A DNA stretch of 64,000 nt from Rhodanobacter denitrificans (GCF_000230695.2 NC_020541.1:62001-126000), one strand, 5' to 3'; positions 1-9,861 are shown, numbered from the stretch's first letter. Notes: generated from the sequence alone by a model not told the origin. Program-made: numbers and translations.

Positions 1-81
1 GACGAAGCGCGCGCTTACCTCAAAGGGCGCATCGCGGGAAAGGCGGTGAAGCGACCGGTGGCCCGCAAGCTGGACCGATGA
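1..81 (+). CDS. C-terminal end of a small protein, likely antitoxin (partial)
   Basis: The first 26 codons of the window are open in frame 1 and end in TGA at 79-81. They encode a very basic tail rich in Lys and Arg. The stop lies one base before the GTG start of the ParE-like gene, which is the spacing expected of an antitoxin upstream of its toxin in a type II module. Too little is present to assign a family. The antitoxin role is inferred from position only. Confidence 0.5.
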   Translation, partial: DEARAYLKGRIAGKAVKRPVARKLDR

Positions 82-82
82 C

Positions 83-538
83 GTGACGCGTGTGAGGCTG
101 GCGCCCGGGGTGATCGAGGATCTGGACCGCATCGTGGAGCACTTGCATCACCACGAGAGCGCGGCAGCCGAGACAAGGGCGGGGGGAATCATCAGTGCGT
201 TCGACGTGCTTGCGGACAACCCGCTGATCGGCCGCCCGGCTGGCGACGACAAGCGCGAATTGCTGATCGGCCACGGCGCGGCGGGATACGTGGCGTTGTA
301 CTGCTACCTGCCGGTGATCGATACCGCCCTGATCCTGGCGGTGCGGGGACAGCGCGAAGGGGATACGCAAGACCGTGAACGGAACCGAAGCCGACAGGGT
401 TGCAGCAGGTGCCGTTCGGCTCAGCTCCGTGGACGAGGCTTCTTGGGCGGCGGTCCCAGCTCCACAAAGGCCACGCCCACGATGGCAGCTTCCGTGATGA
501 TGGCTTCCAGTGCCGCCTTGCCCGCTTCGTTGACATAG
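83..538 (+). CDS. RelE/ParE family toxin with frameshifted C-terminus
   Basis: Residues 1-93 match the ParE/RelE toxin fold: an N-terminal helix pair, a central GRP motif (LIGRPAGDDKRELLIG), a GYVALY strand and a final strand ending LAVRGQRE. Family members usually stop near residue 98 with a GY tail. Here the frame continues to 151 residues with a low-complexity Arg/Cys/Ser tail that overlaps the opposite-strand gene. In the +1 frame after the GGGG run at 359-362 the sequence reads Gly-Tyr-Ala-Arg-Pro-stop (361-378), the expected family ending. A one-base deletion in the G run is therefore likely. GTG start; ParE toxins usually act on DNA gyrase. Function of the extended product is uncertain. 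Confidence 0.7.
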   Translation: MTRVRLAPGVIEDLDRIVEHLHHHESAAAETRAGGIISAFDVLADNPLIGRPAGDDKRELLIGHGAAGYVALYCYLPVIDTALILAVRGQREGDTQDRERNRSRQGCSRCRSAQLRGRGFLGGGPSSTKATPTMAASVMMASSAALPASLT

Positions 539-1023
539 AGCACCGCCGCGGCTGTCAGCGGGTCTTTAAACACGGCCGCACCGACCGGCACCCAGTCCTC
601 GAAGAATTCCTCCCTCACGATCGAACCGCTCGGACGCTTGGCCGAGCGAGCCTCGTCGATGCAGGGAATGACGCTGGTCACGTTGTAGAACCAGCGCGAC
701 TCGCCTGCGCAGTCCATCTCGAGGAACTGCCCGAAGCGCGACAGGAAGGGCTCGAGCGCAACCTTCGCCTTGTCGTTCATGACCAGGGCGCCCGGAGTCA
801 GTGCACTGACGTCTGCCAGCGGTTTGGGCTTCTTCTTTCCCGGTTCGACGAAGACTTCGACCCTGGGCTTTCTTGACCAGGAGAGGCTGGCGCCGGAGGT
901 GTCGAACATGCCCGACGCGACGTCCTTGTCGCTGCCAAAGACCAAAGGCGCATAGTCATTGACGGAGCCACTTTCGAGTTTCCATACTTTCACTTCCACC
1001 ACCTCTGCCGGGAGGCTCGGCAT
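421..1023 (-). CDS. Imm11/DUF1629-like protein, possible immunity protein
   Basis: The 200-residue soluble protein begins with a VKVWKL strand and ends with a FVELGPPPKK tail, features I associate with the DUF1629/Imm11 group of predicted immunity proteins of polymorphic toxin systems. No signal peptide or membrane segment is seen. The ATG at 1023 lies inside the end of the truncated propeller gene; a GTG about 11 codons further in, preceded by a GAGGTGG stretch, is an alternative start nearer the family's usual N-terminus. No toxin gene is visible beside it, so it would be an orphan immunity gene. Family assignment is from memory of the motif pattern and is only moderate. Confidence 0.55.
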   Translation of the reverse strand: MPSLPAEVVEVKVWKLESGSVNDYAPLVFGSDKDVASGMFDTSGASLSWSRKPRVEVFVEPGKKKPKPLADVSALTPGALVMNDKAKVALEPFLSRFGQFLEMDCAGESRWFYNVTSVIPCIDEARSAKRPSGSIVREEFFEDWVPVGAAVFKDPLTAAAVLYVNEAGKAALEAIITEAAIVGVAFVELGPPPKKPRPRS

Positions 1024-1466
1024 CGTTCGCGTACAACAACACGACGATGTCCTTGCGCATATCGTTTGCCGCCGCGGCGCGGCTGCGGCTTGCCGTCGTA
1101 GTAGCCGTCGAGCGCTGCGCCGCCGGCGGCCACCGGCCGGTTCGAGGCGAACACCAGGTAGGAGCCGTCCGGCGCCATCGCCGGGTCGAGGTCGCGCCAG
1201 CGCCCGGGGAACGGCGCGACGCGCGGCGTCGACCAGCGGCCATCGACGCGATGCGACTCCATCAGCGTGAAGCTGTCGGTGCCGCGCATGAAGTACACCG
1301 CGGCGCCATCCGGGCTGAACGCGGCGGCGCCGTCGTCGTTGGGACCGGCGATGACGCCGGGAGCGAAGATCGCCGGTGCTGACGAGGTGGCAGGCGATGC
1401 TGCATGGGCGCCGCCACCGATCAGGGTCGCGGCGGTCAGGAGCACGAACGGGGACGGCAAGCGCAT
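990..1466 (-). pseudogene. Truncated TolB/WD40-like (PD40) secreted protein
   Basis: The start at 1466 gives a signal peptide (MRLPSPFVLLTAATLIGG, then AHA) followed by two PD40 blades with FSPDGAAVYFM and MAPDGSYLVFASNR. These are typical of secreted TolB-like propellers, which usually run about 300 residues. Here the propeller stops at about residue 133 (DGKPQPRRGG). The last 25 residues are an unrelated Arg-rich tail that runs into the 5' end of the Imm11-like gene. The gene therefore looks cut at about position 1070-1080 by the event that placed the Imm11-like gene beside it. The remaining protein is unlikely to fold as a propeller. Confidence 0.65.
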
Positions 1467-1693
1467 GTCTGGCTCTCCTTCGCCGCGCGCCCGATAAAGC
1501 GGATGGCCGGCCGCGACGGCATGGATGTGGATGCCGCGCAGGCTGGCACGCGCGGCTCGGACCGTCGCCGATCTTGTGACGATCGGTGCTTCGAGCGTGA
1601 CAAGCAGCGCGCGAACCCGCGCGGCCGGCCGGCAGGCGCTGCGGATGGATGCTGGTCCGCGCCGCGACCCCGTCGCGACCGCGCCAGGTCGAG

Positions 1694-2530
1694 CTAACCG
1701 GCTCGGCGCGCCCTTAGCCGCTTCGCGACGAGCGTGCCCAGCGCCTCGGCGACCGGTACCGCGGCCTTCCCGGCGAAGATCCGCACATCGATGGACGGCA
1801 GCGCCGGCAGCCCGCGCGCCCTGGGCAGATCCGGCGCGGCCAGATGGGAAGCCAGAACGCCAACCGCCAAACCGGCGCGCGCGGCAGCTTCCACCGACGC
1901 CACGCTGGAGGTGCTGGTGGTGATCTCCCAGGGCAGCCCGGCGCGATCCAGCGCGGCGAGCGCCTGCCCGCGCATGAGACAGCCTTCGGGGTAGAGCACG
2001 AGGGGAACAGCACCTTTGCCCGGCCAGTGACCCATCCACCGCAACGGCAGCCTGGCCAAGGTGGTGCCGGCGGCGTGGCCCGGCAGCCCGAGGCCGATCA
2101 CCAGATCGCATCGCGTGTCGAGCTGCGCCACCAGGTCCCGCGTGGTGCCGGTCGTTATCTCGAACAGCAGGTCGGTCCGCCGCGCGCGGAGATCGGCGAG
2201 CGCCGGTATCAAGGCGTACGCGGCGATCTCGTCGGTCACGCCGAGCCGTACCACGCTGCGCGTGGTGCCGTCGCGCACCGCCAGGACCGCCTCCTCGCTC
2301 AGGTGGAGCAGCCGGCTGGCGTAGCCGAGCAGGCGTTCGCCGGCAGGACTCAGGCGCACCTCGCGACTGTTGCGCGCAAACAGTGTTTCGCCCAGTTGCG
2401 CCTCCAGCCGCTGGACCTGCTGGCTGATCGCCGCCTGGCTGCGCGAAATGCGAGAAGCCGCCGCGCTGAAGGAGCCGCGCTCGGCAACGGCAACGAACGT
2501 GCGCAGCAGGTCAAGGTCGAGCGATGTCAT
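1694..2530 (-). CDS. LysR family transcriptional regulator
   Basis: The 278-residue protein has the LysR winged helix at residues 1-60 (FVAVAERGSFSAAASRI, SQAAISQQVQRLE, LGETLFAR) and a periplasmic-binding-protein-like effector domain from about residue 90. It is slightly shorter than the usual 300. It is divergent from the cyclase-family gene at 2625, with a perfect 7-bp inverted repeat five bases upstream of its ATG. By the usual LysR logic it autoregulates and controls the divergent gene. The inducer is unknown. Confidence 0.88.
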   Translation of the reverse strand: MTSLDLDLLRTFVAVAERGSFSAAASRISRSQAAISQQVQRLEAQLGETLFARNSREVRLSPAGERLLGYASRLLHLSEEAVLAVRDGTTRSVVRLGVTDEIAAYALIPALADLRARRTDLLFEITTGTTRDLVAQLDTRCDLVIGLGLPGHAAGTTLARLPLRWMGHWPGKGAVPLVLYPEGCLMRGQALAALDRAGLPWEITTSTSSVASVEAAARAGLAVGVLASHLAAPDLPRARGLPALPSIDVRIFAGKAAVPVAEALGTLVAKRLRARRAG

Positions 2531-2534
2531 GAAT

Positions 2535-2555
2535 TTCTTATAGATGAGATAAGAA
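2535..2555. promoter_or_regulatory. LysR-type operator palindrome
   Basis: TTCTTAT (2535-2541) and ATAAGAA (2549-2555) form a perfect 7-bp inverted repeat around a 7-base centre, and the arms contain the T-N11-A pattern of LysR sites. It lies immediately 5' of the lysR ATG (2530) and 70 bases before the GTG of the divergent gene. Being AT-rich in a GC-rich region, it stands out. Binding by the adjacent regulator is inference. Confidence 0.7.
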
Positions 2556-2624
2556 CTATTGGATTGTCTTGATGATGCTGTCCGACTAGTGTCGCGTCAA
2601 CCACGCACCCGGAGAACCAGCATC

Positions 2625-3548
2625 GTGACCAGCGGCAACCAGACCACCGACAAGCGGGTTTGCTTTGACTTCGAAGTCGATTTCTCGAACGGCGGTGGCA
2701 TGCAGGGGCAGGGATTCCGCCTGGATCTCGACGGCGACGACATCGCCGATCAGGCGCTCGCCGAGTACATCATCAAGGACCTGCGCCTGTTGATGGTGGG
2801 AGCGGTCCGCATCCTGAACAAGCAGATCATCAACGAGCGGCACAAGCGGCGCGCCAGTGCCGTGGCGATCGCGCAAGGCGCGGCGCGGGGTGACCTGTTC
2901 GACCTGAGCCATCCGGTCCGGGACGGCGAAGTCGTGTTTCCGGGGCTGCCGGCGCCAAGGATCACCGAATACATGAGCCACGAGGCAAGCCATGGCCGCT
3001 ATGCGCCCGGGGTGACCTTCCAGATCGGCCGGGTGGACATGGTCGCCAACACCGGCACCAGCATCGACGCGCCGTCCCATCGCTACCCGGGAGGAATCGA
3101 CGTGGCGGGGCTTGCCCTGGCATCGGTGGCCGACCTCGACGCCGTCGTGATTCGGTTGGCGGGGATGCAGGGGCGCGCGATTGCGCGCGAGGCGATCGCC
3201 GCCACGGAAGTGCGCGGACGGGCGGTGCTTCTGGATACCGGCCAGGCGCTGCGCTGGGGGACGCCGGCCTACACCGAGGCGTCACCCTATCTGTCGCGCG
3301 ACGGGGCGGAGTATCTGCGCGACAACGGCGCGCTGCTGGTCGGGATCGACGCCATCAACATCGACGACACCCAGGATGCCCAGCGGCCGGCACACTCGAT
3401 CCTGCTCGCGGCAGGCATCCCGATCGTGGAAAACCTTGCACCGATGAACTCGTTGCCCTCCCGGAACCTCCGCTTCTCCGCCGCTCCGATGCGGATCGCC
3501 GGGATCGGCGCGTTCCCGGTGCGCGCGTGGGCCAGGGTACTGCCGTGA
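2625..3548 (+). CDS. Cyclase family (kynurenine formamidase-like) protein with N-terminal extra domain
   Basis: Residues about 90-307 match the cyclase/KynB alpha-beta hydrolase family (DLSHPVRDGEVVFPGLP, later the TGTSIDAPSHRYPGG block and GIDAINIDD). Residues 1-80 form a separate module (CFDFEVDFSNGGGMQGQGF and a helical end NKQIINERHKR) not found in standard KynB. The canonical metal motif His-x-Gly-Thr-His is changed: the first His is Asn and the second is Ser, with only the Asp and last His kept. Metal chemistry may differ or be lost. GTG at 2625 is preferred because GGAG lies about ten bases upstream; the TTG at 2559 would overlap the promoter. The product is cytoplasmic. The LysR gene upstream probably controls it. 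Confidence 0.7.
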   Translation: MTSGNQTTDKRVCFDFEVDFSNGGGMQGQGFRLDLDGDDIADQALAEYIIKDLRLLMVGAVRILNKQIINERHKRRASAVAIAQGAARGDLFDLSHPVRDGEVVFPGLPAPRITEYMSHEASHGRYAPGVTFQIGRVDMVANTGTSIDAPSHRYPGGIDVAGLALASVADLDAVVIRLAGMQGRAIAREAIAATEVRGRAVLLDTGQALRWGTPAYTEASPYLSRDGAEYLRDNGALLVGIDAINIDDTQDAQRPAHSILLAAGIPIVENLAPMNSLPSRNLRFSAAPMRIAGIGAFPVRAWARVLP

Positions 3549-3773
3549 TTCAGCCGCCCAGCCGGCGTACGCAGCAGGTCGCGGCATCGAGCAGCCGCGG
3601 CGTTGCTGGCGGAAACCCCGGTGCTTCGTCGCCGTGATCGTGGACGCCGCTGGACAGCGCTTGCCTGCCGCTTGTCCTCCTCCCGCCGGCGCTGGTCACG
3701 GAAGCGTTGCCGGTCGCCGCCCTGCCGTACAGGCTGGGTCGGCGGTCATCCGGCCGCGCATGAGGGCAGTGCG

Positions 3774-4247
3774 ATGTGCAAGCCATATCTGTTTCGGATC
3801 GGCACCAGGTGTGTGGCCGTGCTGTCGATGACGACCCTGAGCGTGCACGCGGCCACCGCCGTCGCGCGCGCGGGCGCGAACGAGACCGGCAGAAGCGAGG
3901 CGGCAGTGATCGCCGTCGACCAGCACTGGCTGGCGGCCGAGCTCGATGGCGACACGGCCTGGCTCGACGGCATGTTGCTGCCCGAGTACCGCTCGGTCGG
4001 CGCCGACGGGGTGGTGCATGCGAAGGCCGCGATCCTGGCGCATGCGGTGAAGAACCGCGGCAACGACGCCGAGCGGCGCAAGGTGGATACGTGGCTGAAG
4101 GCGCATCCATCGGGCAAGGCGGTCGTGATCCACGGCGACACCGCGATCCTCACCTTCTACGACCCGCAGCTGGGCGCGGCCAACGGCGTGCGTTCGTCCG
4201 ACATCTTCGTCTACGCGGGCGGCCGCTGGCATGCGCTGTACTCGTAG
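3774..4247 (+). CDS. Secreted NTF2-like (DUF4440-type) protein
   Basis: The 157-residue protein has a signal peptide at residues 1-33 (hydrophobic core VAVLSMTTLSVHA, cleavage near VARA). The body looks like a SnoaL/DUF4440 cone fold: a first helix WLAAELDGDTAWLDGMLLPEYRSV, a K-AAILAH helix and C-terminal strands ending DIFVYAGGRWHALYS. The fold serves binding or small-molecule turnover in many contexts, so no reaction is claimed. The 225 bases upstream of the ATG carry no gene I can support. It appears monocistronic. Confidence 0.65.
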   Translation: MCKPYLFRIGTRCVAVLSMTTLSVHAATAVARAGANETGRSEAAVIAVDQHWLAAELDGDTAWLDGMLLPEYRSVGADGVVHAKAAILAHAVKNRGNDAERRKVDTWLKAHPSGKAVVIHGDTAILTFYDPQLGAANGVRSSDIFVYAGGRWHALYS

Positions 4248-4298
4248 CACAGCACAGTCGGCGCCGGCTGAGCCCATTCCTCGATGCGGGAGCGCGGA

Positions 4299-5041
<743 letters not shown>

Positions 5042-5045
<4 letters not shown>

Positions 5046-6484
5046 GGCGCGGCGCCGACCTGGGCCACCGCGCTGCAGCGCTCGTCGCCGCAGGCCTGCC
5101 AGCCGCCGCCGAGCGCCTTGTACAAGGCCACCGCGCGGGTGTTGATCGCCGCCTCGGCCTGCGCCAGCTCGTCCTCGGCGGCGAGCTGGGTGCGTTCGGC
5201 GTCCAGCAGTTCGAGGAAGCCGGTGGCGCCTTCCTGGTAGCGCACGCGGGCCAGGTCGGCAGCGCGTTTGCTCTGCGTGCCCTGCTCGATCAGGCGATCG
5301 ACGCGCACGCGCTGCTGGTTGAAGCCGGTGACCGCGTTGTCGATGTCCTCGATCGCTTCCAGCACGGTGCGCTGGTAGTTCGCCTGCGCCGCATCGGTGC
5401 GCGCCTCGCTGGCGTGCAGGTTCGCGCGCACGCGCTGCACGTTGAGCCCGGCCCAGCTGATGCTCGGCGCCAGCGACCAGGCGCGCGTCGACGGGCTGCC
5501 GAAGTCGTTGCTGCGCCCGGACAGGAAGCCGAGGAACCCGCCCAGCGTGAGGTGCGGGAAGAAGTCCGCCTTGGCCACGCCGATGCGCGCGGTGGCGGCG
5601 GCGTACGCGCGTTCGGCCATGCGGACGTCCGGACGGCGCGCCAGCACGTCGCCGGCGTCGCCGATCGGCAGGCTCGCCGCGATCGGGGTGAAGCTTTTCG
5701 GCGACACGTCGATGTCCAGCTCGCCGGGGCGTTCGCCGAGCAGCACGGCGAGACGGTATGCGCTGGCGCTGGCCTGCGTCTGCAGCAGCGGCAGCTGCGC
5801 CTGCACCGCGGCGAGGCGCGCCTTCGCGCTGGCCACGTCCTGCTCCGCGCCGGAGCCGAGCTGCTGGCGCACCTCGGTGAGGTGCACGGTCTGCTGCTGG
5901 TTGTCGATGTCGCGGCGCGCGATGTCCAGCCGCAACTGGCCGCCGCGCAGTTCGAAATAGTTGCGCGCCACCTCGGCCAGCAGGCTGACCTGGGCGTCGT
6001 GCAGCGCCGCCTCGCTGGCGCCGAGGTCGGCGCCGGCCGCTTCCACCGAACGGCGCACGCCGCCGAACAGGTCCAGTTCCCATGACGCGTCGAAGCCGGC
6101 CTGGTACGTGGTCGTCGTCTGCCGCTGCGTGCCGAAGCCGGGCTGCTGGCCGCGGCTGCGCGTGTAGTTCACGTCCGTGTCGATGCTCGGCAGCTGCCCG
6201 GACTTCGCGCCGCTGAGCAGCGCGCGCGCTTCATGCAGCCGCGCCACGGCGATGCGCAGGTCGAGGTTGTTCGCCGCGGCGCGCTGGATCAGCGCGTCCA
6301 GCGTGGGGTCGTTGAACTGCTTCCACCACGCGGCCTGGAATTGCGCGTTGTTTTCCTGGGCGGCGTCGAGGCCCTGCAGTTGCGGCGCGGCGGGTTTCGC
6401 TTCGTGGTAGTTCGGGCCCACGCTGGCGCAGCCGGCGAGGGCCAGGGCCGCGCTGAGCGCGGCGATCTTGAGCAAGGTTTTCAT
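5042..6484 (-). CDS. RND efflux outer-membrane factor (OprM/NodT family lipoprotein)
   Basis: The 480-residue protein starts with a lipoprotein signal (LALAGC lipobox, Cys at about residue 19) and shows the duplicated outer-membrane-efflux repeats of TolC-type channels (LRIAVARLHEARALL, QVSLLAEVARNYFELR, second repeat around residues 270-460). It forms the outer-membrane duct for the pump encoded just upstream. Its ATG overlaps the pump stop by one base (TGATG) and its stop overlaps the SDR start, indicating tight coupling. Confidence 0.93.
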
Positions 6485-9400
6485 CAGTGGTTCTCCAGCG
6501 CCGGCTGGGCGTGCGCGGCGGCGCGTGCGGCCGCGCGCGCCTCGCGGCGCTCGACCAGGGCGCGAATGACGACATAGAACAGCGGCGTGTAGATCAGCCC
6601 GAAGATGGTCACGCCGAGCATGCCGGCGAACACCGCCACGCCCATCGCGTGGCGCATCTCGGCGCCGGCGCCGTGCGAGGTGACCAGCGGCACCACGCCC
6701 ATGATGAAGGCGAACGAGGTCATCAGGATCGGGCGCAAGCGCAAGTGGGCCGCTTCCAGCACCGCCTCGTGGCGGCTCATGCCTTCATGCTGGCGTTCGC
6801 GGGCGAACTCCACGATCAGGATCGCGTTCTTGCACGCCAGCCCGACCAGCACGATCAAGCCGATCTGGGTGAAGATGTTGTTGTCGCCACCGGACAGCCA
6901 CACGCCGGCGATCGCGGACAGCAGCACCATCGGCACGATCAGGATCACCGCCAGCGGCAGCGACCAGCTCTCGTACAGCGACGACAGCACCAGGAACACC
7001 AGCAGCACGCACAGCGGGAATACCAGGATCGCGGTGTTGCCGGCCAGGATCTGCTGGTAGGTCAGCTCGGTCCACTCGAAGCTGACGCCGTTCGGCAGGC
7101 TGTCCTTGGCCAGCTTTTCCATCGCCGCCTGCGCCTGGCCCGAGCTGAAGCCCGGCGCCGGGCCGCCGTTGATCTCGGCGGTGGGATAGCCGTTGTAGTG
7201 CTGCACGCGATCCGGGCCGGCACCTTGTTTCACGGTGACGAACGAACCCAGCGGCACCATCTGGCCCTGCGCGTTGCGCGTCTTCAGCTGCATGATGTCT
7301 TCGGGCGTGTGGCGGAACGCCGGGTCGGCCGAGACGTTCACCTGGTAGGTGCGGCCGAAGCGGTTGAAGTCGTTGACGTAGAGCGAGCCCATGTAGGCCT
7401 GCATGGTCTGGTACACGTCGCCCAGGTTCACGCCGACGGTCTTGGCCTTCTCGCGGTCCACGTCGGCGTCCACCTGCGGCACGCTGATCTGGAAGCTGGA
7501 GAACAGCCCGGCCAGCGCCGGATCCTTGCGGCTGGCGGCGATCAGGTTCTGCGTCTGCTGGTACAGCTCGTCGAAGCCGCGGTCGCCGCGGTCCTCGATC
7601 TGCATGCGGAAGCCGCCGATCGTGCCCAGGCCCATCACCGGCGGCGGCGGGAACACCGCGATGTAGGCATCCTGGATCGAGGCGAACTTCTGGTTCAGCG
7701 CACCGGCGATCGCGCCGGCCGACAACGATGCGTCACGGCGTTCCTCGAACGGCTTCAGCGTGACGAACACGATGCCGGAGTTGGTCGAGTTGGTGAAGCC
7801 GTTGATCGACAGGCCGGGGAACGCGACCGCGTGCTCCACGCCCGGCTGCTTCAGCGCGATCGCGCCCATGCGCTGGATCACGTCCTCGGAACGGTCGAGC
7901 GAGGCCGCGTCGGGCAGCTGCGCGAACGCCACCAGGTACTGCTTGTCCTGGCCCGGCACGAAGCCGGTCGGCACGTGCGAGAAGCCGAACCAGGTCAGTG
8001 CGATCAGGCCGGCGTACACCACCAGCGCCAGCTTGCCCTTGCCGACGATGCGCCGGACGCCGCCCACGTAGCGTTCGGAACCGCGATGGAACAGGCGGTT
8101 GAACGGGCGGAACAGCCAGCCGAACGCGCGGTCGATGCCGCGGGTGAGGCGGTCCTTCGGCGCATCGTGGCCCTTCAGCAGCACCGCGGCGAGCGCCGGG
8201 CTCAGGGTCAGCGAGTTGAACGCGGAGATCACCGTGGAGATCGCGATGGTCAGCGCGAACTGGCGGTAGAACTGGCCGGTGAGGCCGCTGACGAACGCGG
8301 TCGGGATGAACACCGCGCACAGCACCAGCGCGGTGGCGACGATCGGCCCGGTGACCTCGTGCATCGCCTTGCGCGTGGCTTCGCGCGGCGATTGCCCGAG
8401 CTCGATGTGCCGTTCCACATTCTCCACCACCACGATCGCGTCATCGACCACGATGCCGATCGCCAGCACCAGGCCGAACAGCGACAGCGCGTTGAGCGAG
8501 AAGCCGGCCAGGTACATCACCGCGAAGGTGCCGATCAGCGATACCGGCACCGCCACCAGCGGGATGATCGAGGCGCGCCAGGTCTGCAGGAACAGGATCA
8601 CCACCAGCACCACCAGCAGGATCGCCTCCAGCAGCGTGTGCGCCACCGCCTCGATCGAGCCGCGCACGAACACGGTGGGGTCGTACACGATCTGGTAGTC
8701 GACGCCCTGCGGGAACTCCTTCTTCAGCTGCGCCATGGTGGCGCGCACCTCGTCGGAGATCTGGATCGCGTTGGAGCCGGGCCGTGCGAAGATCGGCAGC
8801 GCCACCGCCGGCTTGTTGTCGAGCAGGCTGCGCAGCGCGTAGTTGTTCGAGCCCAGGTCGACCTTCGCCACGTCGCCCAGATGGGTGACGCCGCCGTTCG
8901 CGGCGGTGCGCACGATGATGTTGCGGAAATCGTCCTCGCTGACCAGCCGGCCGCGCGTGTTGATGTTGAGCTGGAACGCCGAGTTGGTGGGGCCGGGCGG
9001 CGCGTTCAGCGCGCCGGCGGCGACTTGCACGTTCTGCTCGCGGATCGCATTGATCACGTCGCCGGTGGTGAGCGAGCGCTGCGCCAGCTTCTGCGGGTCC
9101 AGCCACACGCGCATCGAGTATTCGCCGGCGCCGAAGATCTGCACGTCGCCGACGCCATCGAGCCGCCCCAGCACGTCCTTCACGTGCAGCCGCGCGTAGT
9201 TCGACAGGTACAGCATGTCGTAGCGCTGATCCGGCGAGGTGAGGTGCACCACCATGGTCAGGTCGGGCGAACTCTTCTGCGTGGTCACGCCGAGCCGCTG
9301 CACTTCCTCGGGCAGCTTCGGCAGCGCCTGCGCCACGCGGTTCTGCACGTCGACCTGGGCGGTGTTCAGATCGGTGCCGAGCGCGAACGTCACGGTCAGG

Positions 9401-9675
9401 GTGAGTGCGCCGTCGCTGGTCGCCTGCGAGGAGGTGTACAGCATGCCTTCCACGCCGTTGATCTGTTCCTCCAGCGGCGTGGCGACGGTTTCGGCGATCA
9501 CCTTCGGGTTGGCGCCGGGGTAGGCGGCACGCACCACCACGGTGGGCGGCACCACTTCGGGGTATTCACTGATCGGCAGCTTGAACACCGCGATGGAGCC
9601 GGTGATCACGAACAGCAGCGACAGCACGGCGGCCATGATCGGCCGGTCGACGAAGAATTGGGCGATGTTTTTCAT
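6484..9675 (-). CDS. RND multidrug efflux inner-membrane pump (HAE1/MexF type)
   Basis: The 1063-residue protein matches the hydrophobic/amphiphilic efflux RND family end to end. It has the N-terminal anchor (FFVDRPIMAAVLSLL), two large periplasmic loops and the second set of transmembrane helices. The proton-relay aspartates lie in GIVVDDAIVVVENV near residue 405. It exchanges protons for drugs or solvents across the inner membrane, working with the adaptor at 9868 and the channel at 5042. The sequence resembles MexF-type pumps more than MexB, but the substrate cannot be read from it. A 193-base gap with two strong hairpins separates it from the adaptor gene. Confidence 0.95.
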   Translation of the reverse strand: MKNIAQFFVDRPIMAAVLSLLFVITGSIAVFKLPISEYPEVVPPTVVVRAAYPGANPKVIAETVATPLEEQINGVEGMLYTSSQATSDGALTLTVTFALGTDLNTAQVDVQNRVAQALPKLPEEVQRLGVTTQKSSPDLTMVVHLTSPDQRYDMLYLSNYARLHVKDVLGRLDGVGDVQIFGAGEYSMRVWLDPQKLAQRSLTTGDVINAIREQNVQVAAGALNAPPGPTNSAFQLNINTRGRLVSEDDFRNIIVRTAANGGVTHLGDVAKVDLGSNNYALRSLLDNKPAVALPIFARPGSNAIQISDEVRATMAQLKKEFPQGVDYQIVYDPTVFVRGSIEAVAHTLLEAILLVVLVVILFLQTWRASIIPLVAVPVSLIGTFAVMYLAGFSLNALSLFGLVLAIGIVVDDAIVVVENVERHIELGQSPREATRKAMHEVTGPIVATALVLCAVFIPTAFVSGLTGQFYRQFALTIAISTVISAFNSLTLSPALAAVLLKGHDAPKDRLTRGIDRAFGWLFRPFNRLFHRGSERYVGGVRRIVGKGKLALVVYAGLIALTWFGFSHVPTGFVPGQDKQYLVAFAQLPDAASLDRSEDVIQRMGAIALKQPGVEHAVAFPGLSINGFTNSTNSGIVFVTLKPFEERRDASLSAGAIAGALNQKFASIQDAYIAVFPPPPVMGLGTIGGFRMQIEDRGDRGFDELYQQTQNLIAASRKDPALAGLFSSFQISVPQVDADVDREKAKTVGVNLGDVYQTMQAYMGSLYVNDFNRFGRTYQVNVSADPAFRHTPEDIMQLKTRNAQGQMVPLGSFVTVKQGAGPDRVQHYNGYPTAEINGGPAPGFSSGQAQAAMEKLAKDSLPNGVSFEWTELTYQQILAGNTAILVFPLCVLLVFLVLSSLYESWSLPLAVILIVPMVLLSAIAGVWLSGGDNNIFTQIGLIVLVGLACKNAILIVEFARERQHEGMSRHEAVLEAAHLRLRPILMTSFAFIMGVVPLVTSHGAGAEMRHAMGVAVFAGMLGVTIFGLIYTPLFYVVIRALVERREARAAARAAAHAQPALENH

Positions 9676-9723
9676 GCAAAAGATCCTCGACGAAGCCGTT
9701 TCGCGGCCTCGGTCTGCTTTGCT

Positions 9724-9861
9724 CCTCCCCCTGCATCGCAGGGGGAGGTGGGGAGGGGGTGACGCTCTTGCTCTTGGCTTCGCCGGAGGGCTTCACCCCT
9801 CCCCAGCCCTCCCCTGCTGCACGTCCCGCAAGGGGACTTTCTTCGGCCGCAGGGGAGGGAG
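9724..9861. repeat. Paired GC-rich inverted repeats between adaptor and pump genes
   Basis: An 11-bp perfect stem (CCTCCCCCTGC at 9724-9734 with GCAGGGGGAGG at 9738-9748, 3-base loop) is followed by a second perfect 11-bp stem (CCCTCCCCTGC at 9807-9817 with GCAGGGGAGGG at 9849-9859). The second stem encloses a smaller GTCCC/GGGAC hairpin. The two elements share the core CTCCCC-CTGC, so they look like a REP-type doublet. In the operon mRNA these would form stable stems that could change relative levels of adaptor and pump. That effect is inferred. Confidence 0.6.

Noticed and set aside
2559-2624. TTG start for the cyclase-family gene, 22 codons upstream
   Set aside because: It would begin next to the LysR palindrome and lacks a ribosome site; GTG 2625 has GGAG at good spacing.
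6487-9762. Very long plus-strand open frame opposite the RND pump gene
   Set aside because: It is the antisense shadow of a well-conserved pump gene in GC-rich DNA; its product is rich in His, Arg and Gln with no domain.
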